Origin: Stieleria bergensis | GTDB taxonomy: Bacteria > Planctomycetota > Planctomycetia > Pirellulales > Pirellulaceae | Reading direction: 5' to 3' | NCBI GenBank assembly: GCA_007745635.1 | Contig: CP036272.1 | Location: 4,993,498-5,057,497 of the forward strand | DNA: 64,000 nucleotides | In this document: one piece after another, positions 34,058-42,776 of the stretch | Numbering within the stretch: the first letter of the stretch is position 1 | Layout: each line of letters opens with the position of its first letter | The notes under the pieces: generated by a model | Told to the model about the DNA's origin: nothing | What the model saw: only the letters and a program-made list of their open reading frames with translations | Database searches by the model: none | Position numbers and translations under genes: made by a program

Positions 34058-34588
34058 GTGGCATTGGCACGACGCAATCAACAAACCGAGAATCGCGACA
34101 CCGTTCGCATCAATGGCAATATTCGCATCACCCCGATCCGCGTCGTCAGCGAGACCGGAGAACAGTTAGGCGTCATCCCTACAGAGCAAGCTCTGGAACG
34201 GGCACGTGACGTCGGACTCGATCTTGTCGAGGTCGCTCCCAACGAGCGCCCCCCGGTATGCCGAATCATGGATTACGGCAAATACAAATACGACAAGAAC
34301 AAGAAGTCGAATCGAGGCCAAAGCCATACCAAGACCAAAGAAATCAGGCTGCGGCCTAAAACCGGTGACGAAGACATTCGCACCAAGATCCGCCGCGCTG
34401 AAAAGTTCTTGTTGAATAAAGACAAAGTCCAAGTCAGCGTTCTCTTTCGAGGCCGCGAAATGGCTCACATCGAAGAAGGCCGCAAAGTGATGCAGCAGGT
34501 CATCGAGATGCTGGACGAGGTTGGCAAGGTTGAAACCTCTCCTCAACAGCATGGCAAGCGAATGATCTGCATGATCTCGCCTAGGTGA
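34058..34588 (+). CDS. infC: Translation initiation factor IF-3
   Basis: Binds the 30S subunit, checks the start codon and initiator tRNA and prevents premature 50S joining. The 176-residue protein shows the N-terminal domain ([40 protein letters not shown], the linker [12 protein letters not shown]) and the C-terminal domain ([48 protein letters not shown]). The frame starts with GTG at 34058, directly after a TAA. In E. coli infC uses the rare AUU start, by which IF-3 represses its own synthesis; a non-ATG start here may serve the same control. The usual rpmI and rplT genes do not follow; a Nif3-like gene does, 13 nt on. Confidence 0.96.
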   Translation: MALARRNQQTENRDTVRINGNIRITPIRVVSETGEQLGVIPTEQALERARDVGLDLVEVAPNERPPVCRIMDYGKYKYDKNKKSNRGQSHTKTKEIRLRPKTGDEDIRTKIRRAEKFLLNKDKVQVSVLFRGREMAHIEEGRKVMQQVIEMLDEVGKVETSPQQHGKRMICMISPR

Positions 34589-34601
34589 TCTGACGTCACC
34601 G

Positions 34602-35399
34602 ATGGCTGCTTCTTTGGACAACATTTGTCAGACTCTGGCTCAGCTTGCACCGCTGCGTTTAGCCGAGTCATGGGACAATGTCGGTCTGCTCGCGGGAGAT
34701 CGCAGCGGCCAAGTCCAGCGCGTGATGACGTGCCTGACGCTGACGCCCGATGTTGCCCACGAGGCAATTGCCAAGCAGGCCAATCTAGTCGTTGCCCATC
34801 ATCCGCTGCCCTTTCGCCCGCTAAAGAAACTCACCAGCGATGATCTGACCGGCGCGACGCTGTGGAAACTCAGTGGCAGCGGCGTGGCCGTCTACAGCGC
34901 TCACACAGCGTACGATTCAGCCTCCACTGGAATCAATCAGCAGTGGACAGAGTTCCTGGGGCTCACCGACGTGAGGCCGATCACGGAGCCTGATGACAAC
35001 AATCCGCTGGGAGCCGGTCGCATGGGTGTGACCGGTGAACCGCAGACTCCGCGTCAACTGATCAAACAGTGCGCCCAGTTTGTCGGTTCACCTTCACCGG
35101 CGGTCATTGGCCCCATTGAGCCATTGATCAACAGAGTAGGCTTTGCCTGTGGTAGCGGCGGCAGCTTTGTCGCTCAAGCCAACAGGCGCGGCTGCCAATT
35201 GCTAATCACTGGCGAGGCGACGTTTCACGACTGCCTGTTAGCCAGAAGCCTCGGCATGACCCTCGGGTTGCTGGGCCATTACCATAGTGAACGGTTCGCA
35301 ATGGTTCGACTGGCAGACAAGCTTCACGAGCAACACCCAGACTTGGATTGCTGGGCCAGCGAAGTTGAAACCGATCCCATCGTCAGACTGAATCTCTAA
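34602..35399 (+). CDS. Nif3-like dinuclear metal-centre protein
   Basis: A 265-residue member of the NIF3/YbgI family, hexameric proteins with a two-metal site whose enzymatic role is unsettled (sometimes labelled GTP cyclohydrolase 1 type 2). The hallmarks are LAESWDNVGLLAGD at the N-terminus, the metal-binding VVAHHPLPF, YSAHTAYDSASTGINQ, and the C-terminal ITGEATFHDCLLAR and LLGHYHSERFAM. It starts with ATG 13 nt after infC and is followed 16 nt later by the glycosyltransferase gene, so these genes are almost certainly one transcript. Confidence 0.92.
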   Translation: MAASLDNICQTLAQLAPLRLAESWDNVGLLAGDRSGQVQRVMTCLTLTPDVAHEAIAKQANLVVAHHPLPFRPLKKLTSDDLTGATLWKLSGSGVAVYSAHTAYDSASTGINQQWTEFLGLTDVRPITEPDDNNPLGAGRMGVTGEPQTPRQLIKQCAQFVGSPSPAVIGPIEPLINRVGFACGSGGSFVAQANRRGCQLLITGEATFHDCLLARSLGMTLGLLGHYHSERFAMVRLADKLHEQHPDLDCWASEVETDPIVRLNL

Positions 35400-35415
35400 C
35401 ATTCATCCCAACGCT

Positions 35416-36168
35416 ATGCCTCAAGACGAACGCTGGTTGGCAGCACTGCCAATTTTTAACGAAGTCCAGTACGTTGATCGAATCTTAGATCAGGTGTCGC
35501 AGTTCGCCTCCAATATCCTGGTCGTCGACGATGGCTCGACCGATGGAACCAGTGAAAAGCTGGCCCAACGACGTGACATCGCAATCATCCGACATCCGAC
35601 CAATCGTGGGTACGGCGCCGCACTCAAATCAGCCTTTGACTACACGCTAGCCAATGGATTTGCCGGCGTGGTCACCTTGGACGCCGACGGCCAGCATCAA
35701 CCCAAGCGGATTCCGGCGTTCATCGATATGGCTCGCACCGCAGACATTGTTTCTGGCAGCCGCTACCTGCATCACTTTGACGGAGACGATGCACCACCGG
35801 AAGAGCGTTTGTTCATCAATCGCCGCATCACAATGGACATCAATCGCAAGTTTGGTCTTCAGTTAACGGATTCGTTTTGCGGTTTCAAAGCCTATCGCCG
35901 CAGCGCCTTGGAACGCCTGGACATCACAGAATTCGGCTACGCTATGCCGTTGCAACTGTGGGTCCAAGCCGCCAATGCTGAATTGGAAATTGTCGAAATG
36001 GCGGTGCCGCTGATCTACCTTGATTTGGAACGCAACTTTGGTGGTTCGCTCAATCACGCCGAAACCCGCTTGAATCATTACAACGAAGTCATTCAAACGG
36101 AACTCGATCGCCTTGCGGCCGCCTCGGACTGTGTCGACCGATCAGATGATCACTGCCAGTGGTCCTAG
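35416..36168 (+). CDS. Glycosyltransferase family 2, DPM1-like
   Basis: A 250-residue cytoplasmic glycosyltransferase resembling dolichol/polyprenyl-phosphate mannosyl- or glucosyltransferases. It shows ALPIFNEVQYVDRILDQV, the nucleotide-binding NILVVDDGSTDGTSEKL, PTNRGYGAALKSAFDYTL, the metal-binding LDADGQHQP (Asp89 and Asp91), IVSGSRYL, and the acceptor-side DSFCGFKAYRRSALERL. No C-terminal membrane helices are present. The gene lies 16 nt after the Nif3-like gene. The lipid acceptor and sugar are not determined by the sequence. Confidence 0.9.
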   Translation: MPQDERWLAALPIFNEVQYVDRILDQVSQFASNILVVDDGSTDGTSEKLAQRRDIAIIRHPTNRGYGAALKSAFDYTLANGFAGVVTLDADGQHQPKRIPAFIDMARTADIVSGSRYLHHFDGDDAPPEERLFINRRITMDINRKFGLQLTDSFCGFKAYRRSALERLDITEFGYAMPLQLWVQAANAELEIVEMAVPLIYLDLERNFGGSLNHAETRLNHYNEVIQTELDRLAAASDCVDRSDDHCQWS

Positions 36169-36221
36169 CATCCACGTGCGTTGGTGAGTTCACACCGTAG
36201 ATCAAGACCCAAAACGTAGCC

Positions 36222-37802
36222 GTGCAACACGAAGTCTTCCCGCAGTTTCGTGCTCCACGACAGGACGGCCAGTCTCTTCTTTGGCCGTCGCTCTGGAGCG
36301 TGCCCAAGCTGCTCGCTGCCAATCGATTGGTTCAACAGTCTCTGCCGGCTGAATTGGCAATGCTCCGTGACTCGGCGCGACGGCGATTGATTCAGCAAGC
36401 GTTGCAATACACGGGCCAGTACCGCGATTCAGCCACCCTGGCCGACGATGCCGAATTGCAGTCGCTACCGATCATCATGTCCGGGCACCAGCCGACGCTT
36501 TTCCATCCTGGCGTCTGGTTCAAGAACTACTCTCTCAGCCAGATTTCCGCTCAGCAAAACGCTCTGGCCATTAACCTGGTCGTCGATGGCGATGTCTCTG
36601 GCCCCACGTCGATTTCGGTACCCGTTCGCACACCTGGGAACCAACTTGAACTGGAGAAAATCCCTTATGACCACGCCGGTGCAGGGCTTCCCTATGAACA
36701 ATCCGGCGTTAGTGACCAGGAATCCTTTGATCGATTTGGCCAGGCCGTTGCCCATCGACTGAGAGGCTTCATTGACGATCCGCTGATCGGCAAACTTTGG
36801 CCACAGGCCGTTGAACGCAGGCTTGAAACAAACAACACAGCATTGGCAATCGCTGGAGCCCGCCATGCCTTGGAAGGCGACATGGGCTGGCAAACGCTAG
36901 AGGTTCCCCAGAGCCAGATCTGCCAAACGCCCCAGTTCGCAAGCTTCCTTTCGCTGATCCTGGCAGACCTGCCGCGTTTCGTCCAGTGCTACAACGATTC
37001 AGCAGACCTGTACCGGGGGGCACATGGAATTCGCAGCTCCGCCCACCCCGTCCCCAATCTTAGCCACGACGCCCCATGGCTTGAAGCTCCACTTTGGATC
37101 TACGGTGACGCATCGCCCCAGCGCCGTGCCGTCTGGGTGCGTCAACGGGGAACCGAGCTGACACTAAGCGATCGGCAGGGCTTTGAAGTCACCTGCAACC
37201 GCGAGCACTTGTCAGAGTGCTTGCAAAGCCTAGACAGCAGCCAATACAAACTGCGTTCGCGAGCCCTGATCACGACGATGTACGTCAGAATGCTGCTCAG
37301 CGACTTGTTCCTGCATGGCATCGGCGGCGGCAAGTACGACCAACTTGGTGACTTGATCAGCCAAGCATTTTGGCAGTGCCCACCGACACAGTTCATGGTG
37401 CTCTCGGCTTCCGTGCTGCTTCCCGGCCACCAACGCCATTGCCCACTTCAAATCAATCAGCAACTTCACGAGGTACACAGAACGCTGCGTGATTGCCGTT
37501 TTCACGGGGAACAGTTCGATGGCGAACACGCAGTCTCGGCGGACCTTGTTCAGCAGAAACACGCACTGCTGGAGCGTATCCCGCCACGTCATCAACGCAA
37601 GCAATGGCACGCACAGATGCAAGCGGTCAACTTAGCAATGTCCAAACAGCTCAGCCAGTTAGCCACTGAACTGCACGATCGCTCGCTGGCACTACAGGCT
37701 GAACGTCGCCTCGCAGAACGCTGGAACAGCCGCGACTATTCGTTTTGCCTGTATCCTCAGGAACAAATCCAAAACGCCTTCGACACGATGCTGCTCCACT
37801 AG
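36222..37802 (+). CDS. Conserved protein with BshC-like features
   Basis: A 526-residue protein beginning at GTG 36222, 53 nt after the glycosyltransferase. I do not recognise it with certainty. The motif IIMSGHQPTLFHPGVWFKNY recalls the TGQQ-segment of BshC, the cysteine-adding enzyme of bacillithiol synthesis, and LLSDLFLHGIGGGKYDQLGD recalls the central BshC region; a long C-terminal helical part (NLAMSKQLSQLATELHDRSL) also fits the BshC coiled coil. No other bacillithiol gene is seen here. Its stop codon shares CTAG (37799-37802) with that of the convergent LRR gene. It could equally be an unrelated planctomycete family. Confidence 0.5.
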   Translation: MQHEVFPQFRAPRQDGQSLLWPSLWSVPKLLAANRLVQQSLPAELAMLRDSARRRLIQQALQYTGQYRDSATLADDAELQSLPIIMSGHQPTLFHPGVWFKNYSLSQISAQQNALAINLVVDGDVSGPTSISVPVRTPGNQLELEKIPYDHAGAGLPYEQSGVSDQESFDRFGQAVAHRLRGFIDDPLIGKLWPQAVERRLETNNTALAIAGARHALEGDMGWQTLEVPQSQICQTPQFASFLSLILADLPRFVQCYNDSADLYRGAHGIRSSAHPVPNLSHDAPWLEAPLWIYGDASPQRRAVWVRQRGTELTLSDRQGFEVTCNREHLSECLQSLDSSQYKLRSRALITTMYVRMLLSDLFLHGIGGGKYDQLGDLISQAFWQCPPTQFMVLSASVLLPGHQRHCPLQINQQLHEVHRTLRDCRFHGEQFDGEHAVSADLVQQKHALLERIPPRHQRKQWHAQMQAVNLAMSKQLSQLATELHDRSLALQAERRLAERWNSRDYSFCLYPQEQIQNAFDTMLLH

Positions 37803-38764
37803 GGAAGCAAACGAACGCCACATGCCTTCAAGGCTGCCGTGGCTGCTTGCGTTGCTTTTGCATCAGCCTTGTTGCCGGTCAGTTTGACTTTTAGATAAGG
37901 AGCGAAGCGGGCCTCCTCTTGATCCGCCTGACAAGACTTGACCAAGGGTGAAAAATCAGCGATCTGATTGCGATCGATCATCAGTGTTCGCAGTGCTTTC
38001 AGATCTGCCAGAGCATCGATCTTGGTGATCTTGTTACTGGACAGTTGCAAGAGCGTTAACCAGCCCAAGGCTTTGATTGGCTCGATCGACTCGATTTGAT
38101 TGGCCGAGGCATCTAACGTCCAAAGCTTTGTGAGCCCGGCAATGGGCTGCAGATCCTTGATCTGGTTGCCGGCAGCGAGCAACGTGCGCAAGTTGCTCAT
38201 CTCTTGAACCGGTGACAGATCGGCGATCTTGTTGCCAGTGACGTCCAGCAACTGCAGAGCCTTGAGCTGCTTGATGGGTTCGAGCGACTGGACTTGATTC
38301 TTTGCCAAAGACACCGACTGCAACCGTTGCAACTTGGCGATCGGCGTTAGGTCCGCAACTTGGTTATCGGAAACGTCTAGCAGCATCAGCGCGTGACAAT
38401 GCTCCAAACCGCTCAAGTCTTTGACCTCCTTGCCAACCGCGATCACTTGCGAAACCTTGGCAACATCAGCGACCGTGATCGGCTGATCATTGTGTCGCTT
38501 CGCAAACACCTCCCGACGAACCGCTGCCTCCAGTGCTTTGTCAGGAAAGATAGAGACCGGCTTTGCTGGGGCGGCCTTCTTCTCGGCGGCGTTTTTCTCG
38601 GCGGCTGGCTTGTCGTTGCCCTTGCCATCGTCTGCGTTCGCACTTTCAATCGTCAGTAAAAACATCGCCAGCACGCACATCGCAATCAGGCGAGCAAACG
38701 TGCAGGATGCGAAAGGAGAGAAACCGACACAAGGCAGGCATTGAAATCGAGAGTTTGTCATCAT
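37799..38764 (-). CDS. Secreted leucine-rich-repeat protein
   Basis: A 321-residue exported protein with a signal peptide (core FARLIAMCVLAMFLLTIESA, cleavage near ANA). A Lys/Ala/Pro linker and a helical cap (FPDKALEAAVRREVFAKRHN) lead into seven consecutive LRR units of exactly 22 residues with the SDS22-like pattern L-x-x-L-x-x-L-D-x-S-x-N-x-I-x-D-L (for example LQLLDVTGNKIADL and LRTLMIDRNQIADF). The arrangement recalls internalin-type binding proteins and suggests a protein-binding role outside the cytoplasm. The start is ATG at 38764 or the next codon; the longer frame upstream adds a non-signal sequence. It converges with the BshC-like gene, overlapping by 4 bp. Confidence 0.88.
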   Translation of the reverse strand: MMTNSRFQCLPCVGFSPFASCTFARLIAMCVLAMFLLTIESANADDGKGNDKPAAEKNAAEKKAAPAKPVSIFPDKALEAAVRREVFAKRHNDQPITVADVAKVSQVIAVGKEVKDLSGLEHCHALMLLDVSDNQVADLTPIAKLQRLQSVSLAKNQVQSLEPIKQLKALQLLDVTGNKIADLSPVQEMSNLRTLLAAGNQIKDLQPIAGLTKLWTLDASANQIESIEPIKALGWLTLLQLSSNKITKIDALADLKALRTLMIDRNQIADFSPLVKSCQADQEEARFAPYLKVKLTGNKADAKATQAATAALKACGVRLLP

Positions 38765-39343
38765 CAGATTCAGACGCGGAAGGCAAAACGTGGAGGTCAA
38801 TCGGTGTGGAATTTAGACAGCGCCTCGCAGATTTCCGCCAACCGCTGATCAGGCCTATTGTACGTCAACTAAGAAAAAACGCACGCCCGAGCTGATTCAC
38901 CGGCACAGGAAGGCCGAAAATTGGGTGACAAGCCAGTGGCCGATTCGCGACGTGCCCGTCGCCAACTCCGGCTGAACACCACGTCGCTGGCTGAGATCCC
39001 TGGGTGGACTAGCTATCTTGAGCCAGATTGATGTAGTCTGCGAACGCCATATTTGGTCCGATATGCCAGATCACTGGGCCCGCTGGACAGTGCCCCACAA
39101 ACTTTTTTTGGAAACCAGACAGCGGCACAGAACCACTTACCTCCTGCGTTTGCAGACGCACGGACTGAATGCAGATTTTGATTCGCTTGGCGGAGGCCAA
39201 AAAAACAGTCGCTTTCCGCAGAAAGCCTCGCCCGATGCCAAGCGGTTGCCAGCCTTGGTGAAAGAGAAAATCGGCATCAACGGATTCCCGCTTTGTGCTT
39301 TGGCGGCTCTTCGCAACTTGTTTTTTAGTCAGGTCAACGATTC
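38765..39343. other. Divergent intergenic region
   Basis: About 580 bp. A plus-strand frame of 109 codons (39018-39347) overlaps the next start by 4 bp, but shows no domain; it might be a small upstream gene, which I rate unlikely. It should contain the promoter of the anchored-protein/ABC unit. Confidence 0.4.
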
Positions 39344-40798
39344 ATGAATCCACGACGAATCAACTTCGCCCTCGGACTGATTTTCTGGACGGCCATGCTG
39401 CTCTGGTTGGGCAACTTCCTAACCCCTCCGTCCCCAGAAGCCGATCACGCCTCATCGAGCAAGCCAAACGACGAAACCACGACGACGGCCGAAACCACCT
39501 CAGGCACACCCCTGAAGTCGATCTCGCAGTTCGTGTTCAATCGCGCTGAGACCGTCACCATCAAGATTGCTCCCAACTCACTACAAGTGGGTGACCCTGT
39601 TTTTATCAAGCGTGGTCTGGCAGGCGATTGGTCGAACAATTCGGCAGCAACCAAACGAAGCAACAGCACGTCGATCAATACAGACACCGTTCTGCAAAGC
39701 ATTATCTGGGACAGCGGCCAGATGCACTATCGCCAAGTTGGCTATGTGGTGCAGGTCAACGAAGACATCGCCTTGGTGCAGTGGTATGATCCAGAGCTAT
39801 CGCCACAGGACTGTGATTGGGTTCAGCATCAAACCAGCCAAGCTTTATCTGATGTCGTTGAAACACTCTTGCCACCCAAAAAACGCCAGCAGATCGCGCT
39901 GCAGATCACTGCAGCCATGTCCCAGCACGGGCAACAAGTCTCCGACGCCATGATCCCTTTGATTCAGCAGACGGTTGAAGAATCAATGCCGATCATCGAG
40001 GACGAATTCAAGAAATCAATGGAACGGCACTCGGGAGAGCTGAGAGTATTTTCGGATCGTTGGAAAAACGAATGGCTTAAAGAGCGGTTCGTTCCTCTGG
40101 CTCGGTCGGAAATTCTGCCCATTGTTCGACAACATGCTGAGCCAGCCGCTGAGAAGATTGGTCGGGAAATCTGGGATCGCGCCTCCCTGTGGCGATTCGG
40201 CTGGCGAGCGGTTTATGACACCGCGCCGCTTCCCAAACGGAACTTGGTTCGCAGTGAATGGAAACGCTTTGTCGACGAAGAAGCCCTCCCGGTCATCGAA
40301 CGAAATCTGGACATCATGGTTGTTGCAATTGAAAACACCGCCAAAGAGATCGCTGACAACGACAAAGTTCGCCAGGAATTTGGCACCTTGATCGAAGGGG
40401 TTGCCACCGATCCAGAGAGCCGCCGCTTGGTCAGCGTACTGCTCAAAGAATCACTGATCGAAAACAAACGCCTTCACCAAGCTTGGCGTGACGTGTGGGA
40501 AAGCCCAGAAGCCAAAGCCAGCCTTCGACAAGTCAGTGAACGCGTCGAACCGGTCGTTCGCAGTATCGGAGACCAGATTTTTGGCAGCCGCGAACATGGT
40601 ATCGAACCAAACTTTGCTCGTGTGCTGAGATCTCAAATTCTGCGTAAGGATCGTCGTTGGTTGATCGCCAGCCCGATACCGGACCAGCAACTTGACGCCC
40701 TAACGAAGCCGGAAACAAAGTCCCCCATTCAAGTGACGCGTGCCAAGAAGTCCATGGTCTACCCGGTCATCTACATCGTCCAGGATCGAACCGACTGA
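39344..40798 (+). CDS. Membrane-anchored protein next to MlaFE-type transporter, unknown function
   Basis: A 484-residue protein with one N-terminal membrane helix (INFALGLIFWTAMLLWLGNF) and an otherwise soluble, probably periplasmic body. After a Ser/Thr/Glu-rich linker, residues of about 70-150 look like a small beta domain (TVTIKIAPNSLQVGDPVFIK, GYVVQVNEDIALVQWYDPEL). The rest is long amphipathic helix with no named domain (for example EDEFKKSMERHSGELRVFSD). It is followed 80 nt later by an MlaF-MlaE fusion. MCE proteins fill this position in known systems and also have one helix, a beta domain and a helical tail, so this may be a divergent or analogous substitute. I see no clear MCE signature. 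Confidence 0.55.
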   Translation: MNPRRINFALGLIFWTAMLLWLGNFLTPPSPEADHASSSKPNDETTTTAETTSGTPLKSISQFVFNRAETVTIKIAPNSLQVGDPVFIKRGLAGDWSNNSAATKRSNSTSINTDTVLQSIIWDSGQMHYRQVGYVVQVNEDIALVQWYDPELSPQDCDWVQHQTSQALSDVVETLLPPKKRQQIALQITAAMSQHGQQVSDAMIPLIQQTVEESMPIIEDEFKKSMERHSGELRVFSDRWKNEWLKERFVPLARSEILPIVRQHAEPAAEKIGREIWDRASLWRFGWRAVYDTAPLPKRNLVRSEWKRFVDEEALPVIERNLDIMVVAIENTAKEIADNDKVRQEFGTLIEGVATDPESRRLVSVLLKESLIENKRLHQAWRDVWESPEAKASLRQVSERVEPVVRSIGDQIFGSREHGIEPNFARVLRSQILRKDRRWLIASPIPDQQLDALTKPETKSPIQVTRAKKSMVYPVIYIVQDRTD

Positions 40799-40878
40799 TC
40801 GCCGAGCATTCCTGCGCTCTGCCCTGCCCTTTCGATCTCATTGGAAACACTCCTCAGCATTCCCACTGAGCCGCACCT

Positions 40879-42642
40879 ATGTCTACCAACGATGACGCAC
40901 AACCATTGCCCGACGATTCAACTCATGAAACCTCAGGTTCAAACGACCGCAAGCAAAAAGTCCCCCCAGGTCAACCGGACGCTTTGCAAGACAGTCAACA
41001 AGCCTCAAGCGGCCTGTCCATTGATTCGCTGACCGTCCATGCTGGCGACCATTGCTTGCTGCAAGATGTCCAAGCCTCGCTACCAGCAGGCAAGATCACC
41101 TTGATCGTTGGTAGCAGCGGCGCGGGCAAATCGGTGCTGCTGCGGATTCTGGCGGGGCTCGTTGGCCGACAATCCGGCTCATTACGTTGGGAAGGCACGA
41201 TCACCAAGACAGACAATCAACAAGAGCCGCAGATCGGCATCGTCTTTCAACAGTTCGCCTTGTTTGATGAATTGTCTCCACAGGCCAACGTGCAATTCGC
41301 ACTGGATCATCGCTTCACGGAACCCCAGCGTGATCAAGTGCCGCCGACGCAGACTGACAACGAAGCGTCTAGCCCATCGAGCGAAACAGCGTTTGGCCAT
41401 TGGCCTGCAACCCAATGGATTGATCACTTGGGTGTGCCTGGGAAAACTCCTGTCGCTCACTTAAGTGGCGGCCAGAAGCAACGCGTTGCCGTGGCGAGAA
41501 CTTTGGCCGCATCGCCCGATGTGATCTTGTATGACGAACCGACCAGTGGCTTGGATTCATCCAGCGGCGCCTTGGTTGCCAATCTGATTCAGCAGATTCA
41601 GCAACAGGACCAGAAGACCTGCATTGTGGTCACACATGATTATCAGACGTTACTGCCCATCGCTGATCACGTGCTGCTGCTCGACTGGCAGTCGAAACAA
41701 CTGGTCCCCTTGCGGCCCGAACAGTGGCAGGAGATCCCAAACCGCATGACACCCGTTGCCAACAAGACCGAAAGCGCAACATCGACTGCGGAACAAAGCC
41801 TTGGCAAACAAGCTGCTGGCAAGCTAAGCGACTTTTTCGAGTCCAGTGGACGTGCCGTAATGGCGGCGGCACGTTTGCCTGTTGATCTAATTCCTCTTGT
41901 GCCACGTCCCAAATGGGCATTTCGATTCACCGCCCATTACTTGCGTTTGGTTGCTGGACCATCCGCTTGGGTGTACTTAATTATTGCAGGACTGATCATC
42001 GGCTTCACTTCAACGTATTTCACGTTCAAGTTCCTGCCCTTCCGGTCCTATTCCCAGCCGCTGTTGATTGATGAACTGCTGGCATCGATCGGTTTTGCGT
42101 TGTACCGAGTCTTGGTGCCGATCCTGGCAACGATTTTGATCGCGGCTCGCTGCGGTTCTGCGGTCGCGGCCGACGTCTCGGTGAAACAGTACGGAGGACA
42201 AGTCGACGCGATGCGTACGCTGGGTGTCTTGCCAAAATCCTATTTGCTGCTGCCGATTGTGTGTGCGTTTCTGATTGGGACACCCTTGCTGGAATGGGTG
42301 ACCTTTGCTTCAGCGCGGTTCATCAGCATGGTGGTCTATGTCTCCATGTTTCCGAACGACGGGCCCTATTTCTGGCAACAGTACTTTGATCGCAATCTTG
42401 TCGCGGGCAGCGCCAGTGAAACCGTTTCGCTGTTCGGCATCATCGAGTTCTATCGCGATTGGCAGTGGGTCCAAGCCAAGAACCTCTTTTGTGCCTTGGG
42501 GATCGCAACGATCAGCTACTATCGAGGCCTGACGCCCAAGCGATCTGCTGGCGATGTCAGTCGATCGATCACCTCAACGGTACTATGGACCACCCTGTAT
42601 GTGCTGGTGGTCCACTTCGTGGTTGCCTTGGTTGAGTTTTAA
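40879..42642 (+). CDS. Fused MlaF-MlaE lipid ABC transporter (ATPase-permease)
   Basis: A 587-residue fusion of the ATPase and permease of an Mla/MCE-type phospholipid transporter. Residues 1-45 are a polar extension. The ATPase has Walker A GSSGAGKS (about 78-85), Q-loop region IGIVFQQFALFDELSP, signature LSGGQKQRVAVART (near 195), Walker B VILYDEPTSGLDSS and H-loop VVTHDY. A linker of some 40 residues leads to the MlaE-type permease (about 355-587) with the family signature AARCGSAVAADVSV and QVDAMRTLGV, and several membrane helices. MlaF and MlaE are separate proteins in E. coli. A 30-residue polar insertion sits between Q-loop and signature. It probably forms a unit with the anchored protein upstream. 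Confidence 0.88.
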   Translation: MSTNDDAQPLPDDSTHETSGSNDRKQKVPPGQPDALQDSQQASSGLSIDSLTVHAGDHCLLQDVQASLPAGKITLIVGSSGAGKSVLLRILAGLVGRQSGSLRWEGTITKTDNQQEPQIGIVFQQFALFDELSPQANVQFALDHRFTEPQRDQVPPTQTDNEASSPSSETAFGHWPATQWIDHLGVPGKTPVAHLSGGQKQRVAVARTLAASPDVILYDEPTSGLDSSSGALVANLIQQIQQQDQKTCIVVTHDYQTLLPIADHVLLLDWQSKQLVPLRPEQWQEIPNRMTPVANKTESATSTAEQSLGKQAAGKLSDFFESSGRAVMAAARLPVDLIPLVPRPKWAFRFTAHYLRLVAGPSAWVYLIIAGLIIGFTSTYFTFKFLPFRSYSQPLLIDELLASIGFALYRVLVPILATILIAARCGSAVAADVSVKQYGGQVDAMRTLGVLPKSYLLLPIVCAFLIGTPLLEWVTFASARFISMVVYVSMFPNDGPYFWQQYFDRNLVAGSASETVSLFGIIEFYRDWQWVQAKNLFCALGIATISYYRGLTPKRSAGDVSRSITSTVLWTTLYVLVVHFVVALVEF

Positions 42643-42776
42643 ACCGCTCACCGGGGACGGCAGTTTAAACCAAAATGGTGAACTATCGTTGGCCACCGGA
42701 TCGATTAGAATGTTGATCCCCCGTTTGCTTTGCCCAGCCCTGCCCTTCCCTCGCAACACTTGCTCTAGGCGGTTTG

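Noticed and set aside
39018-39347. 109-codon frame overlapping the anchored-protein start by 4 bp
   Set aside because: The overlap is suggestive of coupling, but the product has no domain and there is no ribosome binding site; left as unlikely.
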